This document shows, one piece after another, positions 51,733-60,338 of a stretch of 64,000 bases of DNA (positions within the stretch are counted from its first letter, which is position 1; each line of letters starts with the position of its first letter). The position numbers and the translations under genes were made by a program. The notes below the pieces were generated by a model that made no database searches, was not told the origin of the DNA, and worked only from the letters and a program-made list of their open reading frames with translations. The DNA comes from an uncultured Aeriscardovia sp. (GTDB lineage Bacteria; Actinomycetota; Actinomycetes; Actinomycetales; Bifidobacteriaceae). The stretch is from positions 868,001-932,000 of the forward strand of contig CAIFER010000001.1 in NCBI GenBank assembly GCA_903789525.1, in the 5' to 3' direction.

Positions 51733-52608
51733 ATGGCTAATACCACTTATTTCGTGACTGGAGCTACTGGTCATCTTGGCTCAGCAATCCTGCGTCATCT
51801 TCTCCAGCTCGTCCCCGCTTCACGTCTCATTGCCGGTGCCCACACACCTGCCAAAGCACACGCATTTGCCGAGCAAGGCGTCACAATTCGCCACATCGAT
51901 TTTTCTGACGAACGGCTGCTAGAGAAGGCCTTTAAGGGAACAGACATTCTCATTTACGTGCCCAGTAAATCACATGACAGCCTCAGTCGGACGATCGAGT
52001 TGGAGCATGTGGTCGCAGCAGCAGAAAAAGCGGATATCAAGCATGTGCTGGCGATGGGATTTATCGCCGACCAGCCCACTAATCCCTTTACTCTCTCCGC
52101 ATTCTACGGGTATCTGCCTCGGCGTCTCTCCTCAAGCCGTTTGCACTGGACTCTCGTGCGCGATGCGATGTATGCCGACCCCCTCATCCCCTACCTGCCT
52201 GAGCTACAGGAACGCGGCAACGTTATCTACCCGATGGGCGATCAGGCTATCAGCTATATCAGCCTCGACGATTGCGCGGCGGCCTTTGCAAAAATCGCTG
52301 TCACACCATCTCTCCTGATCGACCGGAAGATCTGGACGCTCACTGCTAATCGCGCGTGGACAATGCCTCAGCTGGCAGAAGTGCTCACACGAGTCGGCGG
52401 AAAGAAGATTGGCTACAAGCCGGTCACGCCCGAGCAATTTGCGCACATCTACAACCAAGGCGGTGAAGGGCGCATGCTCGCCTCAGCCTATGAAGGTGGA
52501 GCGATGGGATTGCTCTCAGAAGTCTGCGATGATTATCAGAAGATCATGGGTCGACCGGCTACCGGTCTTGAACAGGTTCTGCGAGAGGGCCTGGCATCTC
52601 AGCGATAA
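51733..52608 (+). CDS. NmrA-like NAD(P)-binding protein
   Basis: A 291-residue atypical SDR of the NmrA/QorB type. The Rossmann site is FVTGATGHLGSAIL; the active-site pattern is reduced (no YxxxK), with MGFIADQP and YMGDQAISYIS-like segments typical of quinone reductase 2-type or redox-sensing members. Ribosome site AAAGGAAG. It follows rarA by 41 bp, possibly co-transcribed. Could act as a quinone oxidoreductase or as a redox sensor. Confidence 0.85.
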   Translation: MANTTYFVTGATGHLGSAILRHLLQLVPASRLIAGAHTPAKAHAFAEQGVTIRHIDFSDERLLEKAFKGTDILIYVPSKSHDSLSRTIELEHVVAAAEKADIKHVLAMGFIADQPTNPFTLSAFYGYLPRRLSSSRLHWTLVRDAMYADPLIPYLPELQERGNVIYPMGDQAISYISLDDCAAAFAKIAVTPSLLIDRKIWTLTANRAWTMPQLAEVLTRVGGKKIGYKPVTPEQFAHIYNQGGEGRMLASAYEGGAMGLLSEVCDDYQKIMGRPATGLEQVLREGLASQR

Positions 52609-52644
52609 AAAAGTGCGGGCGGTAGTCACACTATCGTCCGCACT
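52606..52644 (-). terminator. Terminator for the amylopullulanase gene
   Basis: Fourteen-base-pair stem with two G-T pairs, AGTGCGGGCGGTAG / CTATCGTCCGCACT, followed on the minus strand by T6. Confidence 0.88.
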
Positions 52645-52676
52645 CATCATGTCTGCGAAGAGCAGACCATCAATCT

Positions 52677-55600
52677 TTAGTTCTTACCATGCTGGTTGCG
52701 CACAATAGCGAGACCAATTCCAGCAGCCAACAGCACGACTGCGACGATAACACCGATCAGGATGTTAGCTCCCGTCGAAGAGAGCTGACCACCCCTCTTC
52801 GCATCAGCATATTGGCCGGATGCGCCAGAAGCTGTTGTGCCAGAAGCAGTCGCATTACCGGAGCCGCGGTGATCGGTGTGATTACCCGACTGGGACGGCT
52901 TACCAGACTGTGCTGGCTTGCTCGGCTTAAGCGAAGTCCACGGAATCGTCGTATGCGACGGACCAAGCGGAGTCCACGGAACACTCGGCTTCGAAGGCTT
53001 CGCTGGCTTACTCGGCTCAAGTGGCGTCCATGCGAGCTTCACCGTCACCGTGCGGCGAACGGTACGCGTAGCACCCTTGCTGTCAGAGACAGAGTAAACA
53101 AGGGTATACGTGCCCTCCTTCAACGTATCGACGGAACCGGAAACCTTAATCTTTGCTGTCAGATCACCGTCCTCTGGATCGGTTGCGGTCACGCCAGTAC
53201 GAGGATCGAACTTGTCACCCGTACGCAGGGTCACCGGACCTGCACCAGAAATCGACGGAACCCGGTCGATCGGCGTCCACGGAACAGTTGGCTTACTCGG
53301 CTGCAATGGAGTCCACGCAAGCTTCACCGTCACCGTACGGCGAACAGTCACCGTGGCACCCTGCTTATCCGAAACCGTGTAAGTAAGTGTATACGTGCCC
53401 TCTTTCGACGTATCCACAGAGCCGGAAACCTTAATCTTTGCTGTCAGATCACCGTCCTCTGGATCGGTTGCGGTCACGCCGGCACGAGGATCAAATGTAT
53501 CACCCGTACGCAGGGTCACCGGACCAACACCAGAAATCGACGGAACCTGATCGACAGGAGTCCACGGAACACTCGGCTTCGAAGGCTTCGCTGGCTTACT
53601 CGGCTCAAGCGGAGTCCACGGAACGACAGGTTCATTGCCCACGCCAACAAGCACAGTCGCACTGCCTGGTGCAGCGATGGACGGTGCCTGCGGTGCCTTT
53701 TCACCCTTCACCTTGGCGAGCATCATGGTTCGTGCACGCGCAGAGGCAGAAGCAGGCGCAGCAACCTTCAGCTTTGGTGCTGGAGTGGTGTCGTGAACCA
53801 CGCCGTCATACACCATGGCGCTGTACTGGCCAGCAGGCAGACCCTTGAGCGAGGTCACAGCATTCTTTCCGCCGTTGAGAATGACGTACGTTGCCTTCGA
53901 GGCATCAGACGGTGCGGACGGATTGGCTAGACGGATCGCTACGACGCCGTTGTCCTGCTTGAGGATCGTGGCATTCTTGCTAATATCCGCATAACTCGTC
54001 ATACGCAGAGCTGGGATAGCACGACGCAACCGGAACAGCGAGGACGTGTAGTCCTCCGTGTCCTTATTCTCGCTCTCCAGGTTCCAGTCGATATCATTGA
54101 CCGAATCCGGCGAGACATAGCTGTTGGAGTCACCGCCCTTCGATCGACCGAAACTCTGGCCAATCTGAATGAACGGCATACCTTGAGACAGCGCAATGAC
54201 CGAGTTGGCGAGACGAACGGCCTTCATGACCTCTGCCTTTTGAGCAGCAGTCAGCTTCGGCATTGCATCGCTGTTCTTGTCGCCGAACATGCTGATGGCG
54301 AGCGTGTCGTACAGCGTACGGTTATCGTGCGCTTCGACGTACTGGAGCAGCTGACCCGGCGTAGCGTAGTGATTCTGGCCAGAGCCCTTGCAGGCATCAC
54401 CCTTCTTGGTGGAGGACGACAGGCAAGCGAGCATATCGCGAGCGATATCAGACGCGTTGTCCTTGCCGCTTACGAAGCCCGTGCCGTGCGCATCGAAGAC
54501 AGAGCCCTTAATATCATCGCGGATCGAATCATCGAAGAAGCTCGCTCCAGGCACCTTGTCGGCATGTTGCTGATCGGACAGCGTCGACGCGTCAGCGCCG
54601 GTCGACATCGTCCAGCCTTCGCCATACATGAGGATGCCCTTATCGATCGTGTTGAGTTCCTTGCGGACCTCGTTCATGGTCGTCTGATCGAGCAATCCCA
54701 TGAGATCGAATCGGAAGCCATCGAGGTTGTAGTTCTTAGCCCAATACATCACCGAATCGACGATGTACTTGCGAGCCATTCCGCGCTCAGAGGCCACATC
54801 GTTGCCGCAGCCGGAACCATTGGTGAGTGAGCCGTTGGCACCGTAACGGAAGTAGTAACCCGGCACAGTGAGACCGAGCGCTTGCTTACTGGCGTCATAG
54901 ACGTGGTTGTAAACGACATCCATGTTCACGCGCAGACCGGCCTCGTGCAGACCGTTGACCATCTTCTTCATCTCGATGATACGAGTGGCAGGATTCGTTG
55001 CGTTAGAGGCGTACCAACCTTCAGGCACGTTGTAGTTCTTCGGATCATAGCCCCAGTTGTATTGCGCATCGGTTGATGGCTTGGATTCATCGATGGAAGA
55101 GAACTGGTACATCGGCATGAACTGGACGTGCGTGACGCCCGACTTCTTGAGATAGTCAAGACCTGTAGGGAGCCCGTCCTTGTTCTTCGTTCCTTTCTCG
55201 ATGACGCCGAGGAACTTACCGCGCTTGTCAGCGGAGACACCGGAAGTCGGGCTGTTCGTCAGATCTCGGATATCAGTTTCGCCGATGATCGCATTCGTCG
55301 GACCACCCGTGAAACTCGCCATGCGCTTGAAGTCCTTGATAGACATCTCAGACGGGGCAAGAACCACAGAACGATCACCATTGACGACAGCCGCAGTGGC
55401 ATATGGATCAGGCGACTCGTTCTTCGTACCGTCTGCGAATTCAAGCGTGAAGTCGTAGGCTGTATCCTTCACATCGCCGTTGAGCGTGACAGTCCACAGA
55501 CCCAGCTCGCCAGCCTTAGTGCCGCGCGTCATCGCATACGACTTCTTCAGCTTGGCGTCGGCAGATTGATCAGACTCATACGTGTTGAGCGTGACTGTCG

Positions 55601-58600
55601 AGGCAGTCGGTGCCCACAGACGGAACTGCGTCGACTTCTCGGAATATTGCGGTCCGAGCTTGCCCGCGTAGTCATACTTCTTGTCGAACTCCGGTGTGCG
55701 CACGATTGCGCCCATCGTCACGTTCATCGGCTTTGTGCCATAGCCTTTGACGCTCACTGTCAGTGCCTTGGACGGATCGATGTCATCCGCAGTGGTGATG
55801 GTCAGCGTTGAACCCTTCGCAGTGACGGAAGCAACCTTTGCTCCCGTCAGAGTGACAGCAGATGCAGGATCTGCAGCAGTCAGCGGCGAACTGAGCTCCA
55901 CCGAAACAGTGCGCATGCCCGTAGCAGTAGCCGAACGAAGCTGATGACCGAAATTAATGACGGAGCCATTAGCGTACAGAATCGGATCATTCTTGGCATC
56001 CCTATTCGAAGATGTGATCCACACTTCAGCCGCGGCAACGCCCTTTGTCGTAGTCGGGTGAATGGCATCCGCAGGAATGGCGAGGTTATCCTGGCCATCC
56101 TTGCCCTTCCAAGCATCGCCGCCGTTACGCAGAATGATGCTGGAACCTCTCACACCATCGCCGGACGCTTCAGTGTACCGAGCGATCACGCCGAAGTCAT
56201 CGTGGGAAGCGAACTTAGTGGCAGTTCCAGCGGCAGAACTGTTCCAGTGCCACAAATCCCAGTCGGCGTAGTTTCCGTCGGAACGATGGTAATGGACAGT
56301 GACGTTGAGCTTTTGAATCGACTGAGAGATCACCGAATCCGGAATGGCAGTCGGCGTGGTATCTGCATCAGCAGAGTTCGTTCCGTCGATCCACACAGTA
56401 GCAGCGCCGTTACTCGCGTCGAGCATGCGGTCGCCACCGAACTTATCCCAGTTGCTGGTAGTGACAATCAGACCAAGCTTGCCCTTTTCATAGGCACCCG
56501 GCAGAGTGAGCGTGACAACTTTGCCCCACGCGTCGGTACCAGTAAAGGCATGATGCTCGCCAGCGAGTGTGCCACCGTCCTTCTTATCACCCCACACGTA
56601 GACGCCACGATTGTCGTTGACATTCTGCGGCTTGTAATGCACGGTGAGTGTGGTGGTCGGCTTGTAGTCGATCGGGCACGGATTACCCAGACTCGGCTGA
56701 TGATCCTTGATGGTGACAAACGGTCCAGAAAGCGTGTAATTCGTCGAATCAGAGCCGTTGAGATGATCCCAATGGTTGTTGCCATCATTAAAGACAGCTT
56801 CGATAGATGGTGCATGCTGATTGTCGACGTCGAACTTGACGTATCCGTCGCACGCCGGCTGCATTTGCTTGCCCGGCGCAGTGGTCCATGTACCGTTCAC
56901 GCCGTAATGAACGTAAGCGGTCTTCCACCCCTGCGGCAGCTTGTAGTAGACAGTGGTCGTTCCATCAGCCTGACCATTATCAGGGATAGAAACTGCGTAG
57001 TCCGGATCAGTGGGATCAGACTTCTGTGTACCCTTCCAGGTACTCTTCGTGGCACCAGCATAGAAAGCGAGCGCCGTCTGCGGATCGATGGTGGCTGTGA
57101 CCTTGCCGTTGCTGACGGTGACAGTCTTCGAGCAATCACCTGTCGAATAAACATCGCAATACTGTCCATCAGGCAGCTGCGTGTTCAGCGTAACTGTCGC
57201 AGCGGAGGCATTGTTGTTGAGGGCAAAAGTACCTTTGGAACCGCGATTGAAAGCAATGACACCATGAGTAGGATTCTGCCAATCAGCTACTTGCGTGCCG
57301 TTGACAGCATTGTGGAAACCAACCATGCCACGCACGCTTGTCCAACGTTGCAGGCAGGTCCATCCCGTCTTGTGATCCTTCGTTGGGCAGACAGTATCCG
57401 GCACAGACGTATCGGTTGCACCCGGAGCCCCGTTATCGTTGGTCTTGCCGTAATCGAAGTCGTAGCCAGAGTAGATACGCGCCTGACCGTAATTATCAGC
57501 AAGAGTGAAGGCGGTTGCCATCTCATACTGTCGTCCATCGCGCGTGCTGAGTGTTGAATCACCGCGCTCAGTATCCCAGTTCGTCACAAACGCATCTGCG
57601 TGAGCTGAGTCGACGCTCGTGTGAGAATCTGGGTCAACGGCAATATTCTTGAGATTTGCGACGTCGCCCTTGAACGCTTGACGCAACTGATACGCGAAGG
57701 AGAACTCCGTCACACGACCGTTTGCGTAGTAATACTTCGGCTGCAGAGCTTCGGCTTCACCGCCGTTGTCAACGACCTCTTGCGTCCACGGGATTTGGTC
57801 GATCGGAACGTTGACCTTCTGAGCGAGCTTTTGCTTAATGGCCAACAGATCGGCGGGATCCATGTGTTTAGAGGCATCCATGCGGAAGCCAGCGACACCG
57901 AGATTCCACAGCTTTGCCAAATAATTGGCTTCCGTCTCGCGTACATGATCGGACTCGGTCTTCAAATCGCGCAAACCGGTCACACGGCACGTGCGTACTT
58001 CGGTGGCGTCCTTGTAGTTGCCGACGTTCTTCGTGCAGTCATGGAAATCGGAGGATGTGTACGGTACAGCCGGATAATCCTCGGTATGGCTGTTCGTTGA
58101 ATCGTTGTCAGTGGTGTAAGACGACCCAGCAACACCTTGAACGGTTGCACCATGAGTGGAAGCTGCCATGTCATTGAGCGTGGCATCGACGATCACGCCC
58201 ACACCTGCTGTACGGCACGCCTGCACCATGTGCGTGAAGTCAGCTTCGGTGCCTTCCTTCGAGTCAAGCTTGTACGAGACTGGCTGATAACTCGTCCACC
58301 ACTGCTTGCCTTTGATAGACTCTTGCGGCGGTGAAACCTCAACGTAGCCAATGCCTTCAGGCCCATACGTCTGAGTGCATTCGTTAGCTACCGATTTCCA
58401 GTTCTCTTGGAAGGCGATAGCGATGACGTCTTTGCCTGCTGCGGCATTTGCGGCATCATGCGCACCAGCAGACTGGCTCGGTGCACTCGTTGCGCTTGGC
58501 GTCGTAGTCGTACTCGGCGTATCGGCTACAGCCGTTGCAGGAGCGACGAGTACAGGAGCAGCCAGCAACGCCACGCCGGTCAGCCATGCTGAGGCGATGC

Positions 58601-58646
58601 GTAGCCACCTTCTGCAAACGTTCTCATGAGTATGATGATTCCTCAT
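52677..58646 (-). CDS. apuB: Sortase-anchored bifunctional amylopullulanase
   Basis: A ~1989-residue surface enzyme degrading starch and pullulan. A signal peptide precedes an N-terminal GH13 alpha-amylase (GFRMDASKHM nucleophile, TQEVVDNGGEAEAL acid, FVTNWDTERG). Next are starch-binding-like modules, then a pullulanase-type GH13 (YNWGYDPKNYNVPEGWY; MDVVYNHVYDA; GFRFDLMGLLD; LMYGEGWTM; YVEAHDNRT). Two Ig-like repeats (VTLRTGDxFDPRxGVTATDPEDGDLTAKI) with Pro-rich WTPLxPSKP spacers lead to LSSTG, a membrane helix and a basic tail. The start at 58646 follows GGGGAGAAG. Upstream is a MalR-type operator. It resembles ApuB of Bifidobacterium breve. Products would be malto-oligosaccharides. Confidence 0.93.
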   Translation of the reverse strand: MRNHHTHENVCRRWLRIASAWLTGVALLAAPVLVAPATAVADTPSTTTTPSATSAPSQSAGAHDAANAAAGKDVIAIAFQENWKSVANECTQTYGPEGIGYVEVSPPQESIKGKQWWTSYQPVSYKLDSKEGTEADFTHMVQACRTAGVGVIVDATLNDMAASTHGATVQGVAGSSYTTDNDSTNSHTEDYPAVPYTSSDFHDCTKNVGNYKDATEVRTCRVTGLRDLKTESDHVRETEANYLAKLWNLGVAGFRMDASKHMDPADLLAIKQKLAQKVNVPIDQIPWTQEVVDNGGEAEALQPKYYYANGRVTEFSFAYQLRQAFKGDVANLKNIAVDPDSHTSVDSAHADAFVTNWDTERGDSTLSTRDGRQYEMATAFTLADNYGQARIYSGYDFDYGKTNDNGAPGATDTSVPDTVCPTKDHKTGWTCLQRWTSVRGMVGFHNAVNGTQVADWQNPTHGVIAFNRGSKGTFALNNNASAATVTLNTQLPDGQYCDVYSTGDCSKTVTVSNGKVTATIDPQTALAFYAGATKSTWKGTQKSDPTDPDYAVSIPDNGQADGTTTVYYKLPQGWKTAYVHYGVNGTWTTAPGKQMQPACDGYVKFDVDNQHAPSIEAVFNDGNNHWDHLNGSDSTNYTLSGPFVTIKDHQPSLGNPCPIDYKPTTTLTVHYKPQNVNDNRGVYVWGDKKDGGTLAGEHHAFTGTDAWGKVVTLTLPGAYEKGKLGLIVTTSNWDKFGGDRMLDASNGAATVWIDGTNSADADTTPTAIPDSVISQSIQKLNVTVHYHRSDGNYADWDLWHWNSSAAGTATKFASHDDFGVIARYTEASGDGVRGSSIILRNGGDAWKGKDGQDNLAIPADAIHPTTTKGVAAAEVWITSSNRDAKNDPILYANGSVINFGHQLRSATATGMRTVSVELSSPLTAADPASAVTLTGAKVASVTAKGSTLTITTADDIDPSKALTVSVKGYGTKPMNVTMGAIVRTPEFDKKYDYAGKLGPQYSEKSTQFRLWAPTASTVTLNTYESDQSADAKLKKSYAMTRGTKAGELGLWTVTLNGDVKDTAYDFTLEFADGTKNESPDPYATAAVVNGDRSVVLAPSEMSIKDFKRMASFTGGPTNAIIGETDIRDLTNSPTSGVSADKRGKFLGVIEKGTKNKDGLPTGLDYLKKSGVTHVQFMPMYQFSSIDESKPSTDAQYNWGYDPKNYNVPEGWYASNATNPATRIIEMKKMVNGLHEAGLRVNMDVVYNHVYDASKQALGLTVPGYYFRYGANGSLTNGSGCGNDVASERGMARKYIVDSVMYWAKNYNLDGFRFDLMGLLDQTTMNEVRKELNTIDKGILMYGEGWTMSTGADASTLSDQQHADKVPGASFFDDSIRDDIKGSVFDAHGTGFVSGKDNASDIARDMLACLSSSTKKGDACKGSGQNHYATPGQLLQYVEAHDNRTLYDTLAISMFGDKNSDAMPKLTAAQKAEVMKAVRLANSVIALSQGMPFIQIGQSFGRSKGGDSNSYVSPDSVNDIDWNLESENKDTEDYTSSLFRLRRAIPALRMTSYADISKNATILKQDNGVVAIRLANPSAPSDASKATYVILNGGKNAVTSLKGLPAGQYSAMVYDGVVHDTTPAPKLKVAAPASASARARTMMLAKVKGEKAPQAPSIAAPGSATVLVGVGNEPVVPWTPLEPSKPAKPSKPSVPWTPVDQVPSISGVGPVTLRTGDTFDPRAGVTATDPEDGDLTAKIKVSGSVDTSKEGTYTLTYTVSDKQGATVTVRRTVTVKLAWTPLQPSKPTVPWTPIDRVPSISGAGPVTLRTGDKFDPRTGVTATDPEDGDLTAKIKVSGSVDTLKEGTYTLVYSVSDSKGATRTVRRTVTVKLAWTPLEPSKPAKPSKPSVPWTPLGPSHTTIPWTSLKPSKPAQSGKPSQSGNHTDHRGSGNATASGTTASGASGQYADAKRGGQLSSTGANILIGVIVAVVLLAAGIGLAIVRNQHGKN

Positions 58647-58760
58647 CGAACTTCTCCCCATTGAGTGAGTAATGTCCCGAGAAATGCTTGCAACTTCAGC
58701 GTTGAAGACATCTCTCAGAACATATTATGGACAACTATTTACTTTAGGAGGTGACGACAA

Positions 58761-58772
58761 CGTTTGCAAACA
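58761..58772. promoter_or_regulatory. MalR/LacI-type operator upstream of the amylopullulanase
   Basis: CGTTTGCAAACA, a near-perfect palindrome centred on GC, 115 bp before the start, just upstream of a -10-like CATAAT on the minus strand. It matches the form of maltose-regulator sites in bifidobacteria. Confidence 0.65.
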
Positions 58773-58785
58773 TGAAACTTTTGAA

Positions 58786-59212
58786 TCATGTGCAGTTGAA
58801 TGTGCCTCGAATAAAACAACAAGTAGACCTAAACGGTGCACCAGACCGCAGATCGGTGCGTTGCCCATGATGATGCTTCTGAGCATTTACTCTCGCCGTA
58901 TCCAGCCGAGCTGATAGTTTCTCGCGATCGGTAATCTTTCCGGTCAAACATTTATTACGAGAACCGCTGACCAAACCAAGTTTGGCTGCTAGTTTTTCCG
59001 CTTCACGGGTTTCGGTAATACTTAATGGGCACATCTGCCAATGATCGATGAGCCAGACCTCGAAGCATGGCTTGGAGACAATCAAACTGATTGGATGCTC
59101 TTGGGCTCCACGATCTTTCCTGGTGACTTTACGACAGATTTTTCAGCTTGTATGAAGTTATCTACTGGATAGTCGTCAACATCTACCACAACCCACGCGG
59201 AAGCTCCTCAAG
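58786..59212 (-). pseudogene. Degraded RloB-like protein fragment
   Basis: Two frames carry pieces of one family. AWVVVDVDDYPVDNF (from about 59205) gives an N-terminal segment. After a frameshift near 59090, IVSKPCFEVWLIDHWQM (to 58786) gives the conserved NPCFExWLxxH-like motif of RloB proteins. Start, middle and probably the original partner (an RloA-type ATPase) are missing. RloB-like proteins are found with abortive-infection and R-M loci, so this may be a relic of a defence island. Stretch 59213-59399 shows nothing coding. Confidence 0.55.
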
Positions 59213-59332
59213 GTGCTGAAGGTGAAGTTGATCAGCATATCTGCCTCACAATGACAAAAAATGATGATTATTGAATCTGAAATATCGTTTTTGCACATTC
59301 TTGCAAATTAAGCCATCGAAATTTAATAGCAA

Positions 59333-59366
59333 TGAAAAGAGCCGACAGCATTAGTGTTGTCGGCTC
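59333..59366 (-). terminator. Terminator downstream of the NAD(P)-binding gene
   Basis: Stem GAGCCGACA / TGTCGGCTC (59339-59347 with 59358-59366), followed on the minus strand by TTTTC. Confidence 0.8.
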
Positions 59367-59399
59367 ATCGTGAGTAATGAGGTAAATGTACTGTGTTCG

Positions 59400-60041
59400 T
59401 CACTTCACATCAGCGAGTGCACTATCAATCGGAGTATCGCCGGTCCGCATCTTCAGGACCTTGCCGATCGTGTTGCCGTGCTCTAAAACCTTAGCGAGCG
59501 TGAGTGCCACATCGGCAATCGGGTTCGTCCCAGCTTGACCCTCATCAATAGTGATCTTTCCCGTTCCCGGATCCTCGGTCAACGTGCCAGGCTGCACGAC
59601 CGTGTAATCGAGCCCAGACTGATGAACGAGATAGTTATCGGCAAAGAACTTGGCGATGTCGTAGTCAATGATCGTGTCGATACCTTTCGTGACCGCCCAC
59701 TTTTCCGGCTCCAACGCAAAGATTGAGCTGAGTATCACAAAGCGGCTGATACCATCGCGCTTTGCAGCCTCCATGAGTTTGACGGCACCGAACGCATCTG
59801 TTTGCAGCAAATCTGCACCACGCGAACCTGCAACAAAATAGACCGCGTCTGCATCATCGAGAACTCGCGAAAGGTTCTCGACCGAACCGTGCAAATCCAT
59901 ATGCACAGGATGAACATGTACCGTCTGTTCAATCGATTCCGGATGGCGTGAGGCAGCGATGACATCATGGCCATCTGCCACCAGATCTTCTGTCAGCTTC
60001 CGTCCCACACGGCCACTTGCGCCAGCAACAAAAACCTTCAT
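59400..60041 (-). CDS. NAD(P)H-binding SDR-like protein (YwnB type)
   Basis: A 213-residue atypical SDR. It has the Rossmann motif VFVAGASGRVGRKLTEDL, the NADP-favouring SRHPES after strand 2, the middle motif FVILSSIFA and a HQSGLDYTVVQPGTL C-terminal signature common to YwnB/BVR-B-like proteins. The start at 60041 follows AGAGGAAG. Probable NADPH-dependent reductase or redox/stress protein; substrate unknown. Monocistronic with its own terminator. Confidence 0.88.
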   Translation of the reverse strand: MKVFVAGASGRVGRKLTEDLVADGHDVIAASRHPESIEQTVHVHPVHMDLHGSVENLSRVLDDADAVYFVAGSRGADLLQTDAFGAVKLMEAAKRDGISRFVILSSIFALEPEKWAVTKGIDTIIDYDIAKFFADNYLVHQSGLDYTVVQPGTLTEDPGTGKITIDEGQAGTNPIADVALTLAKVLEHGNTIGKVLKMRTGDTPIDSALADVK

Positions 60042-60278
60042 GAGTCTTCCTCTCTCCGCACACTTCAAATACAAACGATGTGAATAATTGCTACTGATTA
60101 CTGATTTACTACCGCGTACTACTGTGGGCGCGTCTTGCCTTTCTTAAACTGTGGCATCATTGCTTCCTACAGTGATTTCAAGTCTATAGGCCCCAGAACG
60201 GTTCCTCTCATCGCGAAAATCAATCACGTCACATCACACACATATCAATACGGCTGAGAAACCGTCCGATGAAATCAC

Positions 60279-60315
60279 AAAGGCACGGGACAGAAATCTC
60301 CATCCCGTGCCTTTT
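60279..60315. terminator. Terminator downstream of the GH120 gene
   Basis: Stem AAAGGCACGGGA / TCCCGTGCCTTT (60279-60290 with 60303-60314), usable in both directions. The rest of 60042-60338 contains no gene. Confidence 0.85.
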
Positions 60316-60338
60316 AGCCGTCATCTATTTCGTGCGAA

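Noticed and set aside
55944..57557. A 537-codon plus-strand frame opposite the amylopullulanase
   Set aside because: Antisense of GH13 domains; no start context or motif.
58741..58867. Small plus-strand gene after AGGAGG near 58746
   Set aside because: The ribosome-site-like sequence is about 20 bases from the ATG, and the 31-codon product has no support. The region is better explained as promoter/operator of the minus-strand gene.
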